Assembly: GCF_050314255.1 (NCBI RefSeq)
Contig: NZ_JBNPMZ010000002.1
Coordinates: 208,526-272,525 of the forward strand
Origin: Claveliimonas sp034178805
GTDB taxonomy: Bacteria > Bacillota > Clostridia > Lachnospirales > Lachnospiraceae
DNA: 64,000 nt
Reading direction: 5' to 3'
The stretch's first letter is position 1; each line of letters begins with the position of its first letter. The position numbers and the translations under genes were made by a program. The notes under the pieces are model-generated. The model worked only from the letters and a program-made list of their open reading frames with translations. It did no database searches and was not told the origin of the DNA. Of the stretch, positions 35,437 through 45,323 are shown piece after piece.

Positions 35437-35479
35437 GGGGACAGGTTCCTCGACTCATTGAGCCGAGGAACCTGTCCCC
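35437..35479. repeat. GGGGAC-type long palindrome, copy 5 of 5
   Basis: Arms GGGGACAGGTTCCTCG and CGAGGAACCTGTCCCC. It is almost identical to copy 1 at 12461-12508, 23 kb away. It lies between the HD-domain gene stop and the pot promoter. Confidence 0.8.
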
Positions 35480-35493
35480 GTTATCACTGTCCG

Positions 35494-36258
35494 TTAACTC
35501 CTCATATATTCATTTATCATCTTCCGAAGTTTTTCCATCTTCTGAACCGTATCCGGATTCGTGTAAGGAATCCGATCAATAATCCTGTCCAGGTAATTCT
35601 CTTCCCGGATAATCGAAAATGTCTCCGGGAAATTAATGTCGAAAAAGTAAACAATATAAGATACCCAGTAATCAATTTTGTTTCTTCTATCCGCTGATTT
35701 AATACACTTATGGTTCAGGCAATATTCCCACACCTTCTCCGTGATTTCCTGACTTCCAACAGATTGTGCATCCATGCCAAGCAATACCTCTATGGACTCC
35801 TCCAGCTTCACACGGCAATTATCCAGCTTGTCTGCATCCCGGATCAGCTTTGCATGAAGAAGAGTCTGTTCATCCCGGATATCCGGCAATTCATAGTCAC
35901 TGTGGTGAGCAATCGCTGTGCGGATCACCTCATCCCAAGTATCCTCCTTCACAAATCTTCGAATCATCTTCCTCTCACCAAAGAGAATTTCCACCCCGTA
36001 GGACGCATGATCCATAGTTGTTGGCTCGAAGCTGTCAAACTGCTTGATCTGCTCAAACCGTCCAATATCGTGAAGCAGCGCAATCAACTCCGCCAGACAT
36101 TTATCTTCCTCCGATAAATTCATACGCCTGGCAATCTCTGCGGCACAGTGAACCACTCCTTCTGTGTGGATTATTTTCAATTTAATCTTTTCATTTTCTC
36201 GATCAAAGGAAGCCAGATAGTCCTGAAATTCCTTCCGTGCAAATTCTATGTTCATCAT
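35494..36258 (-). CDS. HD-domain metal-dependent phosphohydrolase
   Basis: About 253 residues. The HD site is LIALLHDIGRFEQIKQF near residue 60. A preceding His is in IIHTEGVVHCAAEIAR, a third His in TAIAHHSDYELPDI, and an Asp in LIRDADKLDNCRVK. All ligands of a catalytic HD domain are present. It has no signal peptide or membrane segment. Substrate is unknown; candidates are nucleotides or other phosphate esters. The ribosome binding site is weak (GGAG 16 bases from the ATG pair). Confidence 0.85.
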   Translation of the reverse strand: MMNIEFARKEFQDYLASFDRENEKIKLKIIHTEGVVHCAAEIARRMNLSEEDKCLAELIALLHDIGRFEQIKQFDSFEPTTMDHASYGVEILFGERKMIRRFVKEDTWDEVIRTAIAHHSDYELPDIRDEQTLLHAKLIRDADKLDNCRVKLEESIEVLLGMDAQSVGSQEITEKVWEYCLNHKCIKSADRRNKIDYWVSYIVYFFDINFPETFSIIREENYLDRIIDRIPYTNPDTVQKMEKLRKMINEYMRS

Positions 36259-36295
36259 TATTTTTACCCGTTATTCTCCAGTTATATTTATTCAG

Positions 36296-37651
36296 TTATA
36301 GCATTTTTTTCATACATTGTCTATACAAAACAATCACCAATAACATAGAAAGCACATCTGCTACAGGTTGTGCCCACACAATTCCATGGATCCCGATGAT
36401 AGCCTCAAGAATAAACAGCGCAGGGATGAATATGAGCCCCTGCCTGCTGAGGTTCATGATCAGCGCCTCTGTTCCGGCTCCCATTGCCTGTATGGCATTC
36501 AAAAGCACATAATATATTCCAAATAAAAAGCTCGTAGTCAGCAGAATCCGCACAAACCTTATTCCATAAGAAAATGCATCCGGATTAGTCACAAATACGC
36601 CAACAATCTGATTTGTAAATAAATAGCATAATCCCGTCATTATCGTACTGAGCAGCAGACCAAGAATGGCGGAAAAGCGCATCACTTTATGAAAACGGTC
36701 CGTGAGTTTTGCCCCAACACAGTATCCGAGGAGGGGCTGCACCCCCTGCCCAAGCCCTATACAAATCATTCCGGTTATCATAGTAACCTTCGCCGCAACT
36801 CCATAACCGGCAAGAGCCATGTCATCATAGGACGCCAGCCTTGCATTCACCACAATTTGAGAAACACTCATAAAAATGGATCCAAGAGAAGCCGGAACAC
36901 CAATGGCAAGAACGCTGGTCATTACCTTCTCCTTCGGTGTCACATCCCTGATATTTATGCTAAGGGCAGAATTTCCTTTCAGGAAATAGCCAATATAATA
37001 CCCCGCTCCGATTACATTTCCGATTACTGTTGCAACAGCAGCACCCACGATATTCCAATGTAAGAACAGAATAAAAACCGGATCAAGAATTACGTTGAAA
37101 GCATTACCAATCAACTGCCCCATCATCGCTTTCGTTGACTGCCCTTCTGCCCGAATAACATTGTTAAAGCAATTGGCTATTAACACAAACGGACCGCAAA
37201 ATGATACGATTGTCAGATATGATTTCGTCATCTCCCATGTATCCGCGCTTGCACCAATAAGCTTCAAAAGTGGTTCCATAAACACAAGAAACCCAATAGA
37301 CATCAGGATCCCGATCACAACACATGCCCACATACAGAAAGCACAGACTTTCTTTGCATAATCCCTGCGCCCTTCCCCAAGAGCGCGGGAAATGACGGAT
37401 GTGCCGCCAATACCAAAAATTGTTCCCACCGCCATAAAAAATAAAAATACCGGAGTTGCAAGTGATACTGCCGAGACCTGTAATGCATCATGGGTTTGCC
37501 CGATAAAAAACGTATCTGCAAGATTATAGACAAGTACCATTAACATAGCAAGCATTGCCGGAATAGCATTTTGTAAAACGGCCCTGGGAACGGGCGCCAA
37601 ACGGAATACCTCGGAGCCATCTGTTTTATTTTCATTTACATTTTTATTCAT
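36296..37651 (-). CDS. MATE-family efflux transporter
   Basis: A 451-residue protein with about 12 hydrophobic helices in two related halves. Typical MATE stretches are NLADTFFIGQTHDALQVSAV near residue 45 and GYGVAAKVTMITGMICIGLG in the second half. It probably exports cationic drugs or metabolites with Na+ or H+. It lies 70 bases downstream of a MarR-type regulator, with a matching operator-like palindrome in its promoter, so it is likely MarR-repressed. Confidence 0.93.
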   Translation of the reverse strand: MNKNVNENKTDGSEVFRLAPVPRAVLQNAIPAMLAMLMVLVYNLADTFFIGQTHDALQVSAVSLATPVFLFFMAVGTIFGIGGTSVISRALGEGRRDYAKKVCAFCMWACVVIGILMSIGFLVFMEPLLKLIGASADTWEMTKSYLTIVSFCGPFVLIANCFNNVIRAEGQSTKAMMGQLIGNAFNVILDPVFILFLHWNIVGAAVATVIGNVIGAGYYIGYFLKGNSALSINIRDVTPKEKVMTSVLAIGVPASLGSIFMSVSQIVVNARLASYDDMALAGYGVAAKVTMITGMICIGLGQGVQPLLGYCVGAKLTDRFHKVMRFSAILGLLLSTIMTGLCYLFTNQIVGVFVTNPDAFSYGIRFVRILLTTSFLFGIYYVLLNAIQAMGAGTEALIMNLSRQGLIFIPALFILEAIIGIHGIVWAQPVADVLSMLLVIVLYRQCMKKML

Positions 37652-37665
37652 GATTATCTCCTTTT

Positions 37666-37679
37666 AATAGCATGCGATT
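37666..37679. promoter_or_regulatory. Operator-like palindrome upstream of the MATE gene
   Basis: AATAGCATGCGATT, between marR-type gene and MATE gene. It matches the two palindromes at 38215 and 38240, which lie in front of the regulator itself. Confidence 0.55.
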
Positions 37680-37721
37680 ATTTTACTCAATTGATTTCCC
37701 CACATTACTGTGAGGATGTAA

Positions 37722-38147
37722 TCAAATGAGTGTGTTTTTTACTTTAGATAAATAGGTCAGAAATTGCTTTTGTTCTTCTTTACTCAGGGACTGCAGGATT
37801 CTCTTCTCTGTCTGCATCATCTGCTCCTCGGCATCCCTGCAGCATCCGATTCCCTTTTCTGTAATATTGACTACGCGAATCCGTTTGTCATCCGGATCTC
37901 CGTTACTGATAACAAATCCCTTTTCTTCAAGCCTCGTTATCAACCCATGAGCCGTTGATTGAGCACAATGAAGAGAATGCTCAATTTCCTTGAGTGTAAG
38001 GGTACCATCCGCATTTTCATTTAACATGAGTAAAACCGTTATCTGAGACATCGTAGTTCCAGATGACCGGAGGTTGTTGTTGGCATCTCTCTCCAATGCT
38101 TCATTGATCATCTTAATCATTCCTCCTGCAGTATTATTTACATTCAC
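37722..38147 (-). CDS. MarR-family transcriptional regulator
   Basis: About 141 residues from a GTG start at 38147 (GGGGGTG 6 bases upstream). It has the winged helix of MarR proteins: GTTMSQITVLLMLNENADG, LTLKEIEHSLHCAQSTAHGL, and the wing SNGDPDDKRIRVVNITEKG. The C-terminal helix (LSKEEQKQFLTYLSKVKNTL) would dimerise. It is upstream of a MATE pump, the classical arrangement, and AATAGCATGC palindromes occur in both promoters. Confidence 0.92.
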   Translation of the reverse strand: MNVNNTAGGMIKMINEALERDANNNLRSSGTTMSQITVLLMLNENADGTLTLKEIEHSLHCAQSTAHGLITRLEEKGFVISNGDPDDKRIRVVNITEKGIGCCRDAEEQMMQTEKRILQSLSKEEQKQFLTYLSKVKNTLI

Positions 38148-38214
38148 AAATTTCACCCCCTGGTGCATATTTCTTATTTCCCCTAAAAATCAGGATTCAC
38201 ATCTTATCCCATAT

Positions 38215-38253
38215 AATAGCATGCTATTATATTAATGTCAATCGCATACTATT
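38215..38253. promoter_or_regulatory. Twin MarR-type operator palindromes
   Basis: AATAGCATGCTATT (38215-38228, a perfect palindrome) and AATCGCATACTATT (38240-38253) lie 25 bases apart, centre to centre, in the region upstream of the MarR gene. They resemble the site before the MATE gene and suggest autoregulation. Confidence 0.6.
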
Positions 38254-38277
38254 ATTTTTACCAGCTTTATTTCACCT

Positions 38278-38365
38278 GGAAAGCCGTTATTTGCAACGGC
38301 TTGTGTTAAAAACACCCCTCTCGCCTTGCTATTTACCAAACCGCCAAGAACGGCGGTTTTTATAT
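38278..38365 (+). promoter_or_regulatory. Two hairpins ending in a terminator, upstream of the MFS gene
   Basis: AAGCCGTT pairs with AACGGCTT (38281-38302), and AAACCGCC pairs with GGCGGTTT (38338-38359), which is followed by TTTT. On the plus strand this is a terminator located 170 bases before the MFS gene. It may close a short leader or small RNA. No riboswitch class is recognised. Confidence 0.5.
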
Positions 38366-38534
38366 ATGTGCTGGTGCAACAAATTGTAATAAATACTTGC
38401 ATTTGAAGTCCGCATAATGATATTATGACTATATTAAAAGAGGATTTATTTATGGCGGTTCCACAAGAGATAATGATAGCCGAAATGTGTCCTGTCGACC
38501 GTATTCAGAGCTTTCAAAGAGGAGGTACGATAAC

Positions 38535-39881
38535 ATGCAAATCAGAAAGAAACCTATCTCCAAGCTGGGTCTGGGTGTATTATCCAGTTTATCAGAAAGC
38601 TATATGCTACTGCCATTTACGATTTTTTCCTCTTTGCTGAGTGGGAAAATAGCAACAGTGAACTTCTTCGTTCCTGTTGTAATCCTCTATTCCATAGAGC
38701 GAGCCTGCCTGATTGCATTACGCGGGTTCGGCAAGATATCTAACCCTTACAGAATCATGAAAAGCGGAATGGTTATGGCCCTTTCAGGAGCGTTGTTAAT
38801 GGTATTGTCATATCTATACCGGCCTCTTCTTATTGTGAGCTCGTTGCTCATTGGTGTAGGACTTTCTCCTGTACGTGCCATGTTTATTCCAGTCTTTTCT
38901 ATCCTCGCGGAACGTGATGCTTCCTTAAAAAAGGGAAAGAGTATAGGAATGATCCTCTATCTGCTAATCATGATTTTGGCTCTTGGCCTTGGGAAAAGCA
39001 ACCTGCCTATAGTTCCACTTCTGTTTCTGCTTTATATATCCAGTGCACTTTGGATCGTCCTCCGCTTAGATGGAGATGCGCTTTTTGACGGACGAAAAGC
39101 CTTCGATACCAGCAAGAAGAGCCCTGCATTTTTCATTTTCGGTATTCTGGCACTCCTTAGTCTTCTAATCCTTCGTCAATATCAGCAGTCAGGTGTATCA
39201 GTACTGATGTGGCTGACACCGATTGCGGTGATTTTTTTTATAGACGTGGAAATGTATAGACGTCGCCACTATATGGATTATTCCTTTCAGACGTACTGGG
39301 TGGGTGCAATGAAAAGCTTTGTGTTGCTTTACAGTCTGGTCTACCATACATCAGTAAGCAACACTACTATGGCAATGCTGGTATATCTTGCCATCGCTGT
39401 GAGCGGTATAGTGTCAGACATGGTGCGTAAGATGATGGCAAAGCATCTCTCAGGTTCAAGATTAAACAATGTGTGCATCCTTCTTTCAGCTGTGCTCTCT
39501 TTCTTGTTGACACTTCCGTCACAGGTTGTCAACTTGACCGGAATTGTGCTTTGCGGGATTTTCGCCAATATTGTTGTATCAGAAGTAAGTGCAAGATACA
39601 TGAAAGATGAACGCTATGTAAGAGAGGAACGAGCACTTGTGAGAATCAGATTACAGACTACGGGCAGCATAATAGAGCAACTTATATTGTTTTTCACAAT
39701 CTATATGCTAGGAGAAATGAGGATTCATCAGAATCTTCTTGAGCCATATGCAGCCGGTATCCCCAATCCGGGCGTCTCCCTGTTACTTCGCACTACCGGA
39801 TTGATCTGCTGCACACTTCTCCTGCTTGGCGCTGTACTCATAGTATGTTTTGCAGGAAAACGAAGAAAAAACGGAACATAA
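38535..39881 (+). CDS. MFS-like multi-pass transporter
   Basis: About 448 residues from ATG 38535 (GAGGAGG about 9 bases upstream; earlier in-frame ATG lacks one). There are 11-12 hydrophobic segments (TVNFFVPVVILYSIERACLI, then LLIVSSLLIGVGLSPVRAMF). It ends with a basic cytoplasmic tail (GKRRKNGT). No transporter subfamily is certain. It is followed 41 bases later by an M20 amidohydrolase, so it may import the compound that enzyme cleaves. An MFS fold is my best reading but not proven. Confidence 0.7.
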   Translation: MQIRKKPISKLGLGVLSSLSESYMLLPFTIFSSLLSGKIATVNFFVPVVILYSIERACLIALRGFGKISNPYRIMKSGMVMALSGALLMVLSYLYRPLLIVSSLLIGVGLSPVRAMFIPVFSILAERDASLKKGKSIGMILYLLIMILALGLGKSNLPIVPLLFLLYISSALWIVLRLDGDALFDGRKAFDTSKKSPAFFIFGILALLSLLILRQYQQSGVSVLMWLTPIAVIFFIDVEMYRRRHYMDYSFQTYWVGAMKSFVLLYSLVYHTSVSNTTMAMLVYLAIAVSGIVSDMVRKMMAKHLSGSRLNNVCILLSAVLSFLLTLPSQVVNLTGIVLCGIFANIVVSEVSARYMKDERYVREERALVRIRLQTTGSIIEQLILFFTIYMLGEMRIHQNLLEPYAAGIPNPGVSLLLRTTGLICCTLLLLGAVLIVCFAGKRRKNGT

Positions 39882-39922
39882 ACTTTAACAAAGTATTATA
39901 ATTATTAAAAGGAGCAATACAA

Positions 39923-41314
39923 ATGGATAAGAGCAGAGTAGTTCATTACCTGGAGGAAAGAGCATCAGACTTCTATTCTCTTAGCGACAAGATTTGGGAA
40001 AATGCTGAGATTCGATTTCAGGAAAAGCAGTCCGTACAGGATTATGTAGCTTTTTTAGAGAATGAAGGTTTTTCAGTGACCGTAGGTCTGGCGGGGCTCA
40101 AAACAGCGTTTTGTGCCCAGTGGGGAAGCGGTAAACCTGTGATTGGTTTTCTTGGAGAATATGACGCGCTTCCAGGACTAAGTCAAAAAGCTGGAGTTGC
40201 AGAAAAGGAATCTGCTGAAGGAAACGGAAATGGACATGGTTGTGGCCATAACCTCCTTGGTGTTGGCGCACTCATGGGCGCTGTAGGTTTCAAGCATTAT
40301 CTTGAAACAGAAGGTAAGAGCGGAACTGTAGTGTATTTCGGCTGTCCTGCAGAAGAGGGTGGCAGCGGAAAAACCTTTATGGCTAGAGAGGGCTGTTTCA
40401 ATCAGCTGGATGTGGCATTAAGCTGGCATCCCAACGACCTTAATATGATGCCTCCCGGACCAGTTCTTGCAAATGATTCCATCCGTTACAGCTTTACAGG
40501 CAAGGCATCTCATGCAGCTGCGGCACCAGAAGCAGGAAGAAGCGCTCTTGATGCGCTTGAACTGATGAATATTGGAGTACAGTTCCTTAGAGAACATATA
40601 CCATCCACTGCAAGAATCCATTACGCCATCACTGATACAGGTGGAATCTCACCAAATATTGTCCAGGCTCAAGCATCTGCACTTTATCAGATCAGAGCAC
40701 CTTTTGCTCCGGAGCTTGCTGATCTATATGAACGGGTCAATAATATTGCAAGAGGCGCTGCCTTGATGACCGATACAAAGGTGACGATTAAATTCCTGAA
40801 AGGAACCAGCAATACTGTGTTGATTCCGGCTCTGGATGAGGTTATGTACAATAATATGTGCGAAATTCCTAACCCTGTTGAAGGTGCAGAGGATATGGCT
40901 TTTGCCCTTGAAATCGTAAAAACGCAGAAAGCTGCGGACACCATCATCGAAAATGCATTCAATATAAAACCCATGCCTTGGAACAAAGCGGGGAACATGC
41001 CTCTTGCGGGGTCATCTGATGTAGGTGATGTGAGCTGGGTATGTCCAGTCTCGCAGTGTGGCACAAGCACTTGGCCAATTGGAACCGCAGCACACAGCTG
41101 GCAGGCTGTCGCATGTGGTAAGAGCGATTTCGCCCACAGGGGTATGCTGTATGCTGGCCAGATTATTGCGGCAACAGCCATTGATATCTGTGACAACCCT
41201 GAGATTATCGAGACGGCATGGAAGCAGTTGAGGGATAAGACGGGAAACCAGCCTTACCATTGTCCGATTCCACCGGAGATCACACCGGATCTTCTCGAGG
41301 CTGAGACAACATAA
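39923..41314 (+). CDS. M20-family amidohydrolase, AbgB-like
   Basis: A 463-residue M20 metallopeptidase. The zinc His and acid residues are in GNGHGCGHNLLGVGA near residue 105 and FGCPAEEGGSGKTFMAREG near 147. A dimerisation lid domain (SFTGKASHAAAAPEAGRSAL) follows, and late metal-site residues lie in GSSDVGDVSWVCP and AAHSWQAVACG. Overall it is closest to the p-aminobenzoyl-glutamate hydrolase subunit B group. AAAAGGAGC precedes the ATG. It forms an operon with the transporter above and ends at a strong terminator. Confidence 0.88.
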   Translation: MDKSRVVHYLEERASDFYSLSDKIWENAEIRFQEKQSVQDYVAFLENEGFSVTVGLAGLKTAFCAQWGSGKPVIGFLGEYDALPGLSQKAGVAEKESAEGNGNGHGCGHNLLGVGALMGAVGFKHYLETEGKSGTVVYFGCPAEEGGSGKTFMAREGCFNQLDVALSWHPNDLNMMPPGPVLANDSIRYSFTGKASHAAAAPEAGRSALDALELMNIGVQFLREHIPSTARIHYAITDTGGISPNIVQAQASALYQIRAPFAPELADLYERVNNIARGAALMTDTKVTIKFLKGTSNTVLIPALDEVMYNNMCEIPNPVEGAEDMAFALEIVKTQKAADTIIENAFNIKPMPWNKAGNMPLAGSSDVGDVSWVCPVSQCGTSTWPIGTAAHSWQAVACGKSDFAHRGMLYAGQIIAATAIDICDNPEIIETAWKQLRDKTGNQPYHCPIPPEITPDLLEAETT

Positions 41315-41401
41315 CTTTCGTTTTCACTGCAGGAGAGACGCTCTGAAGCTTGTCTAATTCTCACCTGACGTTTTGGAATAGCTCTCTGAACTTCCTAAAA
41401 A

Positions 41402-41447
41402 ACTCCTACTCAACCAATTCATTGCAATGGTTTGAGTAGGAGTTTTT
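41402..41447 (+). terminator. Terminator of the MFS-M20 operon
   Basis: Long stem: ACTCCTACTCAACCAATT pairs with AATGGTTTGAGTAGGAGT with one imperfect position, followed by TTTTT on the plus strand. Confidence 0.9.
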
Positions 41448-41550
41448 CGTTATTATTCTTCCACATCCTCCGGATAAACTTGGAATCACTGCAAATTTTC
41501 ATGTTATCCGTGAATAACGGATGATTGTATCTATAATCAGGGTAATACTG

Positions 41551-41866
41551 TCATTTTAATAATTCTGCCAGATAATGTTCATCCTTCCCATGTGATCCAT
41601 TATATTTCTTATACTCTTTAATACACCGTACCAACAACTCTGGATTGCCTCCAAAATAATCTGTATAGAAAGATGTACTATTATCGTATTTTTTCTTCCC
41701 ACATTTGATATTTGCCTTTGCAAAATCTTTCAGTTTCATATTTGATTTTACTTTTTCATAAGCACCCGTCAGCTTCTCAGCAATAATAAGCAACATCTCT
41801 AATTCCGTCCGAACCTGAGCAGAAAACTTAATTTGTCTTGCATGATAAGGCGTCAATCCAACATCT
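41551..41866 (-). pseudogene. Coding-like fragment at the leader-distal end of the CRISPR array
   Basis: A minus-strand frame continues out of the last repeats and reads, from 41866, DVGLTPYHARQIKFSAQVRT, then ELEMLLIIAEKLTGAYEKV, ending GKDEHYLAELLK at 41551. Composition is that of a real helical, basic protein. It has no proper start, since its upstream part is the CRISPR array. An internal ATG near 41793 would give about 81 residues with a weak ribosome binding site. It may be the tail of a gene cut when the array arrived. The rest of 41448-41866 shows nothing else. Confidence 0.4.
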
Positions 41867-44800
41867 ATTTCAATCCACGCTCCCGCGAGGGGAGCGACGC
41901 AAAGTATTACGCGGATCTGGCTGCAGATCTGAATTTCAATCCACGCTCCCGCGAGGGGAGCGACGTTTCTCCTTTTTCGATATAATATGCGGTAGATCAT
42001 TTCAATCCACGCTCCCGCGAGGGGAGCGACGTTTCTCCTTTTTCGATATAATATGCGGTAGATCATTTCAATCCACGCTCCCGCGAGGGGAGCGACGTGA
42101 TATATTCATCTTACAGGAGGTGATTATATGATTTCAATCCACGCTCCCGCGAGGGGAGCGACTCTCTTACAGAGCAGATGGCATTATCTATATGTAGGAT
42201 TTCAATCCACGCTCCCGCGAGGGGAGCGACGTCGATTCGTCTGCCGCCCTTTTGGAAAAGGTAAATTTCAATCCACGCTCCCGCGAGGGGAGCGACTCCA
42301 AAATCTGACAATCCTTAGGAATGTCTAATATTTCAATCCACGCTCCCGCGAGGGGAGCGACACTGCCTGGTCAATCGCATCCTTGGTAGAATCCGATTTC
42401 AATCCACGCTCCCGCGAGGGGAGCGACCGTGTCGCGGAACATTTGCGGACGGGTACGGAGAATTTCAATCCACGCTCCCGCGAGGGGAGCGACGGCTTGG
42501 AGCAGATAAAATCCGAGATATGCAGCAGATTTCAATCCACGCTCCCGCGAGGGGAGCGACTATTGTTGTTGATATTATTTCTGATGAGATTAAAATTTCA
42601 ATCCACGCTCCCGCGAGGGGAGCGACCTTCTCCGGAATAATATACTTTTATTTGCGACTCAATTTCAATCCACGCTCCCGCGAGGGGAGCGACGGATATA
42701 CACATCCGTCATTTCTGCCAGATACTATTTCAATCCACGCTCCCGCGAGGGGAGCGACGAAAACGTAAAGCACGAGCGGAAGAAACTCAGAAATTTCAAT
42801 CCACGCTCCCGCGAGGGGAGCGACGAATTTGCGGATGAACACTATTATCATCTGCTTGAATTTCAATCCACGCTCCCGCGAGGGGAGCGACTGTTTCCGA
42901 AGCGCCGGATCGCTTACACTGACGAATTTCAATCCACGCTCCCGCGAGGGGAGCGACGTATATGGATACAATGAAAATCCAAGACAGAGAATTTCAATCC
43001 ACGCTCCCGCGAGGGGAGCGACTCTACTGTTTTAAGTAATTGTGGAATAGTAGTAATTTCAATCCACGCTCCCGCGAGGGGAGCGACGTTCGGAACGGCC
43101 CTGTTAAGCACAGACTGGGGAGATTTCAATCCACGCTCCCGCGAGGGGAGCGACCATCCATAGGGCTTGCAAGAGCGCTATTCCATTATTTCAATCCACG
43201 CTCCCGCGAGGGGAGCGACATTCCGGCAGGAAAAGATATGTACTATGATAGGAATTTCAATCCACGCTCCCGCGAGGGGAGCGACGATATCACTCATTGA
43301 ACTGCAGCCGACTGGAAGGGATTTCAATCCACGCTCCCGCGAGGGGAGCGACGATAAACGCAAATTCGCCAGAAACATCTAGCCAATTTCAATCCACGCT
43401 CCCGCGAGGGGAGCGACGGCCAGTTGGACTTTTTTTAATGTGGAAATATAAATTTCAATCCACGCTCCCGCGAGGGGAGCGACTGGATCCTTTCTGAGCT
43501 TTTTCAAAAATCCCCTGTATTTCAATCCACGCTCCCGCGAGGGGAGCGACTGAGTGCCAGGCAGGATGAATACAAGATTGAGGTCATTTCAATCCACGCT
43601 CCCGCGAGGGGAGCGACAGGGAATTCTGGCCAGCAACGACAGCTTTCCGATATTTCAATCCACGCTCCCGCGAGGGGAGCGACAGACGTTCCGGCGGCAC
43701 CAAATCCGGATTTTGAAATTTCAATCCACGCTCCCGCGAGGGGAGCGACGGACGTCTCAGACGAGGGTGACAGGCAGATACAGCATTTCAATCCACGCTC
43801 CCGCGAGGGGAGCGACTGGTGAGATACAGCGTGTTAAAGCCAAAGTGGGGATTTCAATCCACGCTCCCGCGAGGGGAGCGACAGGGTGCAGTACGAACCA
43901 AATTCCGCATCAGTAACATTTCAATCCACGCTCCCGCGAGGGGAGCGACTGCAGAGAGGACAAAGGAAAAGAAAATGCAAAATATTTCAATCCACGCTCC
44001 CGCGAGGGGAGCGACTCTTATGGATTGGGGGCATTGTTATGATGTCCCTGAATTTCAATCCACGCTCCCGCGAGGGGAGCGACGACCTTGCAGAGGGAGT
44101 TATCCCGGATGTATCGAGATTTCAATCCACGCTCCCGCGAGGGGAGCGACAGCAGGTGCGAAATATCTTTTAGGAGAGTTAGCTATTTCAATCCACGCTC
44201 CCGCGAGGGGAGCGACCAACGGGCACACAGAGGAAATTGATAGCCATTAAAATTTCAATCCACGCTCCCGCGAGGGGAGCGACAATCCAGTATACGGACA
44301 GCTCAACCAGGGAAACATTATTTCAATCCACGCTCCCGCGAGGGGAGCGACCCGACGTGCAGATTAATGGGACTAGTATTGTTAATATTTCAATCCACGC
44401 TCCCGCGAGGGGAGCGACAGTGACCCAGAATATGATTGAATAGTAATTACGATTTCAATCCACGCTCCCGCGAGGGGAGCGACCCATGATTCCGATTCCG
44501 TAAACAATTTCTGCGCATTTCAATCCACGCTCCCGCGAGGGGAGCGACTGAAGTCATGGAAAATTATGCACTTGCAGAGGATATTTCAATCCACGCTCCC
44601 GCGAGGGGAGCGACCAATGCGTTTAGTTATGTTCCAGACCAGATTATTATTTCAATCCACGCTCCCGCGAGGGGAGCGACCAAAAGACACTGTGATTGGT
44701 ACAGTAGGTCAAGCAATTTCAATCCACGCTCCCGCGAGGGGAGCGACTACAAGGCTCTGGATGGGGTTCATATGTTGGAGAATTTCAATCCACGCTCCCG

Positions 44801-45143
44801 CGAGGGGAGCGACGATTTATATGATACAGATCTGCAGCTTATTAAGGATTTCAATCCACGCTCCCGCGAGGGGAGCGACCTCAACGACAATTATTCTCTC
44901 AATCGGATTGATCTATTTCAATCCACGCTCCCGCGAGGGGAGCGACGTTTTCTCTTTGCAATGTATTCAGCGCAGAGGCAATTTCAATCCACGCTCCCGC
45001 GAGGGGAGCGACAATGAGGATACGTCTCTGACTATCACGGATGCAATTTCAATCCACGCTCCCGCGAGGGGAGCGACAAGCTCAGCTGGATCCAAGCCTG
45101 GTAGCCAAGATATTTCAATCCACGCTCCCGCGAGGGGAGCGAC
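41867..45143 (-). CRISPR. Type I-C CRISPR array, 50 repeats and 49 spacers
   Basis: I counted 50 copies of a 32-base repeat, apparently identical throughout, and 49 spacers of 33-36 bases. In crRNA orientation (minus strand) the repeat is GTC, stem GCTCCC, loop CTCGC, stem GGGAGC, then GTGGATTGAAAT. This is the type I-C form, in which Cas5 cuts to leave an 11-base handle TGGATTGAAAT. The first repeat on the plus strand is 41867-41898 and the last, next to the leader, is 45112-45143. Spacers 41965-41998 and 42031-42064 are identical, so one repeat-spacer unit at the oldest end was duplicated. The intact array suggests an active system. Confidence 0.98.
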
Positions 45144-45323
45144 AGCAAAATTGAATATATTCTGAATAATCTTTTGAAAAAATCTTGTCAATTTTGCCAT
45201 AATCTGTAATTATTTTTTTCCAATTACAGATTTTCATACTTACTCAATATTTTTTTACATCAATTTTCAAGTGCGAATCGACCAGCATTTTCTTGTTTAC
45301 TTATGATCCGCACTAACTATAAG
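45144..45323 (-). promoter_or_regulatory. CRISPR leader
   Basis: About 180 AT-rich bases between cas2 and the first repeat, in the expected place for the leader and array promoter. Two inverted repeats stand out: AATCTGTAATT with AATTACAGATT (45199-45230), and GTGCGAATC with GATCCGCAC (45271-45313). They may bind factors for integration or mark the cas2 transcript end. No exact promoter was assigned. Confidence 0.7.

Noticed and set aside
12461..35479. The GGGAC palindromes as ordinary Rho-independent terminators
   Set aside because: Most lack a following T-run, and near-identical copies 23 kb apart point to a dispersed repeat. A secondary terminator role remains possible.
38425..38640. A 71-codon plus-strand frame before the MFS gene as a leader peptide
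   Set aside because: It overlaps the transporter start, has only a weak ribosome binding site and no amino-acid run typical of attenuators.
41838..45165. Open frames with repeated SREGSD, APARGAT or SRERGLK peptides
   Set aside because: They are translations of the CRISPR repeats in several frames and have no coding signals.
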